Positions 1-4,260 of a DNA stretch of 6,583 nucleotides are shown here, piece by piece. The stretch lies in the NCBI GenBank assembly GCA_937959375.1, contig CALGLS010000485.1, positions 1 through 6,583 of the forward strand. Reading direction: 5' to 3'. Numbering within the stretch: the first letter of the stretch is position 1; each line of letters opens with the position of its first letter. Source of the DNA: an uncultured Saprospiraceae bacterium (GTDB taxonomy: Bacteria > Bacteroidota > Bacteroidia > Chitinophagales > Saprospiraceae). A program made the position numbers and the translations under genes. The notes below the pieces were generated by a model. That model was not told where the DNA came from. It ran no database searches and was given only the letters and a program-made list of their open reading frames with translations.

Positions 1-1
1 T

Positions 2-958
2 AAAGCATGCGGTACTGTATTAAGTGCTAGCGGCATGCCCTTGGCTAATGCACATGTCCGTATTACCTTGCTTTCAAGTGGCGCGTTAAGAAGCGGATGG
101 ACAAATAGTGAAGGTGAATTTTCAGGTAAACTTCCTGCGAATGAATTGCTACAATTGGTTGTTTTCGAAAACTGGTATTGCACAGAATTATTTAGCACCA
201 ATTTCGGTCCAATACCTCCATCTACAGACACAACCACTTGCTATGACTTAGGAACGTTCAATGTTACCAATACCACTCAAGAAATAGATGTCACAGCAAC
301 CATACTTGACTGTGCAAGTAATCCTGTAACCAACAGCTGGCTTGAAATTGAGTTAAATGACAATGACTATACATTTTATGTTGAAGACGGGAACGATGTT
401 TCAATGACACTTTACAACTGTAACAATCAAACTGAACTAACAGCATTAGCTGGTAACCTTGACGACTTAACCACAAGTGACGAAGCAACTTATACCATTA
501 CATACCCACTAGACCTTGGTACTTTTATGCCCTGTGACAACCCCTTACCAGAATGGTTAACGGTCACCATAGACGGAGATGTTACCACTTTCCCTGATGT
601 AGGTTTTGGCTACGACGCAACAAACGATACACTCTCAATAAGCGCTTCAATACCTGGCTCATTTACAGAAACGGTCTATTTTAGTTTATCAAATATAAGC
701 GAAGTAGCTCCAATGTCATACGACAATACAAATATACCTTGGTCCAACATTACAGTACCGTCAACCAGTGGAGGTTTTCTAAACTATAGTTGCAATGGCA
801 CTGGCTGCAATTTTTCGCAACTTGACATTAATATGTTTGGAAACGTTGGTGAACTTTCGACTGGCAACATTAGTGGAACTTTAGATTTTTGGGATAGTGC
901 TCTACAAACAACAGTAACTAAAGATATAGACATCGCCTTCAGTATACTTAGAGATTAA
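2..958 (+). CDS. C-terminal part of an exported beta-sandwich protein with a carboxypeptidase-regulatory-like domain (5' end outside window)
   Basis: The frame is open to the left edge, so the first ATG inside the window (35) is internal and the start is lost; 318 residues are visible. Residues 3-55 look like a carboxypeptidase-regulatory-like beta-sandwich: CGTVLSASGMPLANAHVRI, then a turn with TNSEGEF, then LPANELLQLVVF. A second similar sheet follows at about 83-140 (IDVTATILDCASNPVTNSWLEIEL, ending in YNC). The remainder (about 185-318) is Thr/Ser/Asn-rich beta-structure ending in GNISGTLDFWDSALQ, which resembles the C-terminal domains of Bacteroidota lipoproteins. There are eight cysteines (3, 60, 80, 104, 140, 178, 264, 269), fitting an exported disulfide-bonded protein. 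No enzyme motif, membrane helix or T9SS sorting domain is seen at the C-terminus. By analogy it is probably a surface or periplasmic lipoprotein with a binding or structural role; the signal sequence that would prove this is outside the window. Function unknown. Confidence 0.8.
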   Translation, partial: KACGTVLSASGMPLANAHVRITLLSSGALRSGWTNSEGEFSGKLPANELLQLVVFENWYCTELFSTNFGPIPPSTDTTTCYDLGTFNVTNTTQEIDVTATILDCASNPVTNSWLEIELNDNDYTFYVEDGNDVSMTLYNCNNQTELTALAGNLDDLTTSDEATYTITYPLDLGTFMPCDNPLPEWLTVTIDGDVTTFPDVGFGYDATNDTLSISASIPGSFTETVYFSLSNISEVAPMSYDNTNIPWSNITVPSTSGGFLNYSCNGTGCNFSQLDINMFGNVGELSTGNISGTLDFWDSALQTTVTKDIDIAFSILRD

Positions 959-960
959 GA

Positions 961-1002
961 TATGACTGCTGGCGATTAATTAACAAATCGCCAGCAGTTA
1001 TA
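961..1002 (+). terminator. Strong hairpin after the first gene, probable terminator
   Basis: A perfect 13-bp stem (965-977 with 986-998, core CTGCTGGCGATT / AATCGCCAGCAG) encloses an 8-nt loop. It can be lengthened to 17 pairs (961-977 with 986-1002) with one G-U pair. It starts two bases after the stop codon of the upstream gene and ends 41 bases before the sigma-factor start. No T-run follows on the + strand (the sequence continues TATAAAACTATAAAAAC), so it is not a textbook intrinsic terminator. It may end transcription, protect the 3' end, or do both. The remaining 41 bases (1003-1043) are AT-rich and must hold any promoter of the sigma operon that lies downstream of the hairpin; no confident promoter is seen there. 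Confidence 0.6.
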
Positions 1003-1043
1003 AAACTATAAAAACTAATTACTTAAAACGAAAAAACTTCAAT

Positions 1044-1595
1044 TTGAAAAAACACACCCCAGAAGAAATTATACGAGGTTGCAAAAAGCAAGATCCTCGT
1101 TTTCAGAAAGCACTGGTCGTTCAGTACTCAGGGCTTTTGATGGCGGTGAGTCGACGGTACACTAAGGATCAATCTAGCTCGAAAGACATTCTCCAGGAGG
1201 CTTTGATTCAAATATTAAAATCGATCACCAACTACAAGGAACAGGGCACATTTGAGGCCTGGATGAAACGAATTGTTATCAATACTGCGATTAAATATTT
1301 TAGTAAAAACAGTTTTAGAAATGAGTTATACACCATTGACGACCAACCAGAGAATTCGGTTGAACCCGGTGCATACTCCAACATGGCTGCCGCAGAATTA
1401 ATGGAAATCATCAATCAACTTCCAGATTCCTATCGCACCATTTTTAATCTCTACGCGATCGAAGGATTTAGCCACAAGGAGATTGGTGAGATGCTCGGCA
1501 TTACAGAAAGTACTTCCCGCTCTCAACTAACAAGAGCACGTGCTTCTCTCAAAAAAATATTGATCACAAAAGAAAAAATCAGACTTAGAATATGA
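1044..1595 (+). CDS. ECF-type RNA polymerase sigma factor (sigma-70 family)
   Basis: This 183-residue protein has the usual size and two-domain layout of extracytoplasmic-function sigma factors, which direct RNA polymerase to a small regulon when released from an anti-sigma factor. Region 2 spans about residues 25-90: QYSGLLMAVSRRYTKD, then DILQEALIQILKSITNYK, then GTFEAWMKRIVINTAIKY. Region 4 spans about 117-172: INQLPDSYRTIFNLYAIEG, then the helix-turn-helix FSHKEIGEMLGITESTSRS and QLTRARASLKKIL. The acidic variable linker between them (about 93-115) is short, as in ECFs. The start chosen is TTG at 1044, giving MKKHTPEEIIRGCKKQDPRF, which matches where ECF homologues begin. There is no in-frame ATG just upstream, and the next one (Met33) would cut into region 2. 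No Shine-Dalgarno sequence is seen, as is usual in Bacteroidota. Its stop overlaps the next gene's ATG by 4 nt (ATGA), so the pair is probably translationally coupled. Confidence 0.95.
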   Translation: MKKHTPEEIIRGCKKQDPRFQKALVVQYSGLLMAVSRRYTKDQSSSKDILQEALIQILKSITNYKEQGTFEAWMKRIVINTAIKYFSKNSFRNELYTIDDQPENSVEPGAYSNMAAAELMEIINQLPDSYRTIFNLYAIEGFSHKEIGEMLGITESTSRSQLTRARASLKKILITKEKIRLRI

Positions 1596-3091
1596 ATACT
1601 GAATTTGAAAAACACGCACGCGAGCAATTCGATGGACTCGAAGTACCGGTCGATACCGATGCTTTGTGGGCCAACGTATATCCGCACGTAAAAGAAGAGA
1701 AAGGTAACCGTAGAGTTATTGTTTTTTTCTTGCTTGGCCTTTTATTAGGTCTTACCGCTTTTAGTCTTTTTAACTTCAACCAAGGAAATACTATTAGCTC
1801 AAATCAACCCATTGAAAGTACTAATCCGATTACCAGTACTCCAGTTGAATCAACAGCAAACACAACACAAACTGACCTAAACAATCAGACTGCTACTCTC
1901 TCAATTGGTGCAACTACAAATACAGCTTCCAACACTACAGAAGTAACTGAAAACGATTTTACGAAAGTAAAAACAACTACAAACGCTAGTGACATTAAGA
2001 ATACCACCGCAACTACTACGAGCACAGCAGTGCGAACTGTAGCACGATCGACAGCAAGTTCAACTAGTGTTCAAACCAATATAAGCAAGCAAGATCAGAT
2101 AATGATAAAGAAGGACATTGATACGAAAACATTTATTGAGAATAACCAAGCTGCTCCTTCTTTAAACCAGAATGAAGTTGTCTCACAAAAGAAAACAACA
2201 CCAAATCTATCAACGAATAAATCATTAACCAACAGCTTACTAATTGATGCATTAAACGAGAATATTAGCAACCAAGATGATGCTTTCAGCATACCTGAAT
2301 CGCAACAAAAGAATGCTTTAGATACGTATGTCAACAATTTAAATCGTTTAAAGAAAGCGACTAAAAAACTTCGAGTTGGACTAGGTCTTTATGGCGGTGT
2401 AAGTAAATCCACAAATGAACTTTCTTCAAATGGCGATATCGGTATTCCTGAATACACTGCTGGAAGAAATGCATCAGAAAAGCAATTAGAAACCGTTCAT
2501 TTAGGTTTTGAAGTTTCGGTTTACACCAAAAACCATCTATACCTTAGAAGTGGCGCAGAGTACACGCGTATTGCTAGCCTTTACAGCAGTAACTCAAGTT
2601 TAACAAGTACCGATAGCGTTTGGGACGTCACGGAAATTATAATCAATACTGCTACTGGCAAAATAGATAGTATCGAAGGATATGTTCAAACTACTACGAT
2701 CACAGAGTTTACAAAAAAACACTACAATTACATCAACTTAATTGACATCCCTGTGATTGTTGGATATCAGTTTGAGTACGAACCTTGGTCTGTTGGAATT
2801 GAGGGTGGTATCTACGCCAATATTTCTACAAAGTATACAGGTGAAATTTCAAATACTGCGTCGGATGCCTTTTACGATTTAGAAGTAGATGAAAACAAAT
2901 GGTTCAAAACCAACATCGGCATTCAACCCTACATCGGTTTAAACGCAGCGTACAATTTATCAGATAATTTCCAAGTACACTTTTCACCGGGCTTCCGTTT
3001 TGAAACACTTTTTTCTACAAAGGAAAATCCGGTTAAAGAGAAGCATGCTAGTTTGGGAATACGAGCTGGAGTGAGATATATTTTTGACTAG
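1592..3091 (+). CDS. Dma-like dual membrane-spanning anti-sigma factor: cytoplasmic tail, one TM helix, disordered linker, C-terminal outer-membrane beta-barrel
   Basis: This 499-residue protein is the cognate partner of the sigma factor by position (ATGA overlap). Residues 1-40 are a charged cytoplasmic segment with a motif common in Bacteroidota anti-sigma proteins (FDGLEVPVDTDALWANV). Residues 42-60 form one hydrophobic helix (VIVFFLLGLLLGLTAF) preceded by KGNRR, predicting N-in topology with no cleavable signal peptide. Residues 61-257 are a low-complexity linker; 29 of residues 61-160 are Thr, with many Ser, Asn and Gln. From about 258 on, alternating beta-strands build an OmpA-sized barrel of about eight strands: LRVGLGLYGGV, HLYLRSGAEYTRI, YINLIDIPVIVGYQF, WSVGIEGGIYANI, FKTNIGIQPYIGLNAAY, FQVHFSPGFRFE, ASLGIRAGVRYIFD. 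The chain ends in an aromatic residue plus FD, like a barrel-terminal strand. It contains no cysteine. The arrangement matches the Dma family of Bacteroides thetaiotaomicron, where the N-terminus binds the sigma factor and the barrel sits in the outer membrane. Signal and regulon are unknown here. Confidence 0.87.
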   Translation: MNTEFEKHAREQFDGLEVPVDTDALWANVYPHVKEEKGNRRVIVFFLLGLLLGLTAFSLFNFNQGNTISSNQPIESTNPITSTPVESTANTTQTDLNNQTATLSIGATTNTASNTTEVTENDFTKVKTTTNASDIKNTTATTTSTAVRTVARSTASSTSVQTNISKQDQIMIKKDIDTKTFIENNQAAPSLNQNEVVSQKKTTPNLSTNKSLTNSLLIDALNENISNQDDAFSIPESQQKNALDTYVNNLNRLKKATKKLRVGLGLYGGVSKSTNELSSNGDIGIPEYTAGRNASEKQLETVHLGFEVSVYTKNHLYLRSGAEYTRIASLYSSNSSLTSTDSVWDVTEIIINTATGKIDSIEGYVQTTTITEFTKKHYNYINLIDIPVIVGYQFEYEPWSVGIEGGIYANISTKYTGEISNTASDAFYDLEVDENKWFKTNIGIQPYIGLNAAYNLSDNFQVHFSPGFRFETLFSTKENPVKEKHASLGIRAGVRYIFD

Positions 3092-3095
3092 ACGA

Positions 3096-3385
3096 GTGTG
3101 AGACCGCTGCGTCTGCCTGCCGGCAAGCAGACTGTCAGATCGTTGCGCCTGCCGGTGGCAGGCTGACTGAGAGATCATTCGGCTTGAAGGCCTCATTGAG
3201 AGAGCACCGCCTTTGGCGGTTGAGAGACTTCACTCGAACGTAGGCTCCGCATTTTTTTGGCCGCGTCAGACGAGCGTCTCTCAACCGCTTGCGGTGATCT
3301 CTCAGTCAGAGCGCAGCGATCGACGATCTCACAGCAAGTCTGCCATCGGCAGACAAAGTGATCTGACAGCGAAGCGGTCTCATAC
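3096..3385. repeat. 290-bp nested palindromic intergenic repeat (REP/BIME-like mosaic)
   Basis: This GC-richer island lies in an AT-rich intergenic gap. Four perfect inverted pairs are nested in mirrored order: A 3099-3108 with 3373-3382 (TGAGACCGCT), B 3132-3141 with 3360-3369 (CTGTCAGATC), C 3163-3177 with 3295-3309 (15 bp, CTGACTGAGAGATCA), D 3216-3228 with 3276-3288 (13 bp, GCGGTTGAGAGAC). Each side carries five related half-sites: left at 3099, 3133, 3168, 3197 and 3221; right (minus strand) beginning at 3382, 3368, 3333, 3304 and 3283. Consensus is TGAGAGATC. Many intervals hold a tiny hairpin: 3111-3132 (imperfect), 3147-3163 (7-bp stem, GGT loop), 3206-3220 (ACCGCC/GGCGGT), 3284-3295 (ACCGC/GCGGT), 3338-3354 (GTCTGCC/GGCAGAC). 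The axis lies near 3252, at a run of seven T. It begins 5 bp after the anti-sigma stop codon. Short open frames on both strands here have no protein-like features. Role unknown; it resembles extragenic palindromic repeat clusters. Confidence 0.85.
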
Positions 3386-3420
3386 AAAAACGCCCTCATC
3401 AGCAATGCTGATAAAGGGCG
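3386..3420 (-). terminator. Intrinsic terminator of the hsp20 gene
   Basis: Read on the minus strand, CGCCCT pairs with AGGGCG (3391-3396 with 3415-3420). After a small internal bulge, ATCAGC pairs with GCTGAT (3398-3403 with 3407-3412) around a 3-nt loop. Five T residues follow immediately (A-run at 3386-3390 on the + strand). This is a standard rho-independent terminator for the minus-strand chaperone gene, about 100 bases after its stop codon. The bases between (3421-3520) are an AT-rich 3' untranslated stretch in which nothing else is recognised beyond a weak 6-bp inverted repeat at 3443-3462. On the + strand the hairpin lacks a T-run, so it is a poor terminator for the sigma operon. Confidence 0.8.
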
Positions 3421-3520
3421 AATAAATTAACTCCTAATTCACATCGTCATACAACAGACGATTAAAACCAAAACACATTATTTAATAATTCATGAAAACG
3501 TTGAAGCTTTTAAGCTACTA

Positions 3521-3979
3521 CTATACGATATCAATCTTGCGAGCAGGTTGTGGTCTTGCTTCCTCTTTTTTAGGAATCACAATGCTTAGAATACCATCTA
3601 CATAGTTCGCAGCAATCTTTGCAGTGTCTACCGAATCTGGTAAATTAAACGAACGTTTGAAAGCATTGTACCGGAACTCACGTCGCGTAAATCTCGCCTC
3701 CTTCTTATCTTCTTTATTTTCCTTTGACTCTTTCTTTTCAGAAGATATCGTCAATACATCTGCATCAATTTCAATATTAAAATCTGCTTTGCTCATGCCT
3801 GGAGCAGCAAGTTCCAAATCAAATTGATCATCCGTTTCTTTTACATTCACTGCTGGCATCGATCCATTCCATACGGTGAGGCCTTGGCGATTGTGGTTGA
3901 TTATTTCATCGTTGAAAAGATTATCAATCATTTTTACGATGCTAGGTAGTGGGCTGTTTGATCTTTTATACTTATTCAT
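3521..3979 (-). CDS. hsp20: Small heat-shock protein, Hsp20/alpha-crystallin family
   Basis: This cytoplasmic ATP-independent holdase binds unfolding proteins and assembles into oligomers. The 152-residue product has a short N-terminal arm (1-40, with MIDNLFNDEI). The alpha-crystallin domain spans about 41-138: PAVNVKETDDQFDLELAAPG, FNIEIDADVLTISSEKKE, a Lys/Glu-rich loop at 82-96, FRYNAFKRSFNLPDSVD, then the family signature ANYVDGILSIVIPKKEE. The C-terminal extension holds an I-x-I anchor (IDI, 149-151), which docks neighbouring subunits. Length and motifs are standard. The ATG at 3977-3979 (MNKYKRSNSP) is chosen because bacterial homologues start close to this point. The frame stays open for 64 more codons upstream, but those encode no sHsp-like sequence and overlap a palindrome. 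No Shine-Dalgarno is seen; the leader is A/T-rich. It appears monocistronic, with terminators on both sides. No CIRCE element (TTAGCACTC-N9-GAGTGCTAA) is found upstream. Confidence 0.95.
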   Translation of the reverse strand: MNKYKRSNSPLPSIVKMIDNLFNDEIINHNRQGLTVWNGSMPAVNVKETDDQFDLELAAPGMSKADFNIEIDADVLTISSEKKESKENKEDKKEARFTRREFRYNAFKRSFNLPDSVDTAKIAANYVDGILSIVIPKKEEARPQPARKIDIV

Positions 3980-4066
3980 TTTTAAAGTTTTTTTAGTTAG
4001 AAATAATTTGAAGTACACTTTACCATGATCAATCGATGTGCCATGCCACTTTTTGGTGTAAAAGTC

Positions 4067-4141
4067 GGACAAAGGAGCAGTTTGAAAAAATATTAAATGA
4101 CAAATAGTCAGGTTTAAATATTTTAAACTGCCATTTTGTCC
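4067..4141. promoter_or_regulatory. 75-bp imperfect palindrome upstream of hsp20, possible operator or 5' leader structure
   Basis: Outer arms 4067-4083 (GGACAAAGGAGCAGTTT) and 4125-4141 (inverted GGACAAAATGGCAGTTT) match at 14 of 17 positions. An inner TGAC-N5-GTCA at 4098-4110 has the same centre (4104), and an AT-rich stretch with partial pairing lies between. It sits 88 bp upstream of the hsp20 start and downstream of the preceding terminator, in the only place where an hsp20 promoter could lie. Shared symmetry of the outer and inner elements suggests a dimeric-protein site or a leader hairpin. No regulator can be named. No convincing Bacteroidota promoter (TTTG, about 20 bp, TAnnTTTG) is recognised in 3980-4178. 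Confidence 0.45.
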
Positions 4142-4178
4142 TTTTTGTTGTTTTGCGCAAAGCATCATCAATCAAATA

Positions 4179-4218
4179 AAAAAGCAGGATCGCAACCTGA
4201 GTCACAATCCTGCTTTTT
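4179..4218. terminator. Bidirectional intrinsic terminator between the SprB-repeat gene and hsp20
   Basis: A perfect 12-bp stem, AAAAAGCAGGAT (4179-4190) with ATCCTGCTTTTT (4207-4218), encloses a 16-nt loop. On the minus strand it lies 42 bases past the stop codon of the large surface-protein gene and runs into TTTTTTATTTG, so it should end that transcript before hsp20. The + strand also ends in TTTTTAT, so it can work both ways. Confidence 0.85.
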
Positions 4219-4260
4219 ATAAACAGTCCACTTAGATCATCATTAGATCACGGCATTAAA

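Noticed and set aside
35..37. ATG at 35 as start of the first gene
   Set aside because: Eleven in-frame codons to its left (ending VLSASG) complete the first strand of a carboxypeptidase-regulatory-like domain, so the ATG is internal.
3096..3385. Possible CRISPR array
   Set aside because: The repeated 9-mers are imperfect, irregularly spaced (14-35 bases) and switch orientation at the centre; the intervals are self-complementary hairpins rather than unique spacers, and no cas gene is nearby.
3096..3385. Integron attC site or complete insertion sequence
   Set aside because: The palindrome is larger than attC sites, has no recognisable core-site pair, and carries no transposase or integrase frame. 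A non-autonomous element remains possible.
3193..3425. Open frames of 70 codons on both strands within the repeat (3193-3405 minus, 3213-3425 plus) and 2984-3196 minus
   Set aside because: They are made of palindromic repeat sequence or overlap the barrel-coding end, have Arg/Ser-rich composition without domain features, and run into the terminator hairpin. They are by-products of GC-rich sequence with few stops.
3980..4171. Longer hsp20 reading frame starting at 4171 (64 extra N-terminal residues)
   Set aside because: The added residues do not resemble an sHsp N-terminal arm or a signal peptide, and cover the control region with the 4067-4141 palindrome; the ATG at 3979 gives the usual family length.
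3980..4178. CIRCE/HrcA operator or consensus Bacteroidota promoter upstream of hsp20
   Set aside because: No TTAGCACTC-N9-GAGTGCTAA, and no TTTG plus TAnnTTTG pair with 19-21 bp spacing, could be found by reading; only partial matches occur.
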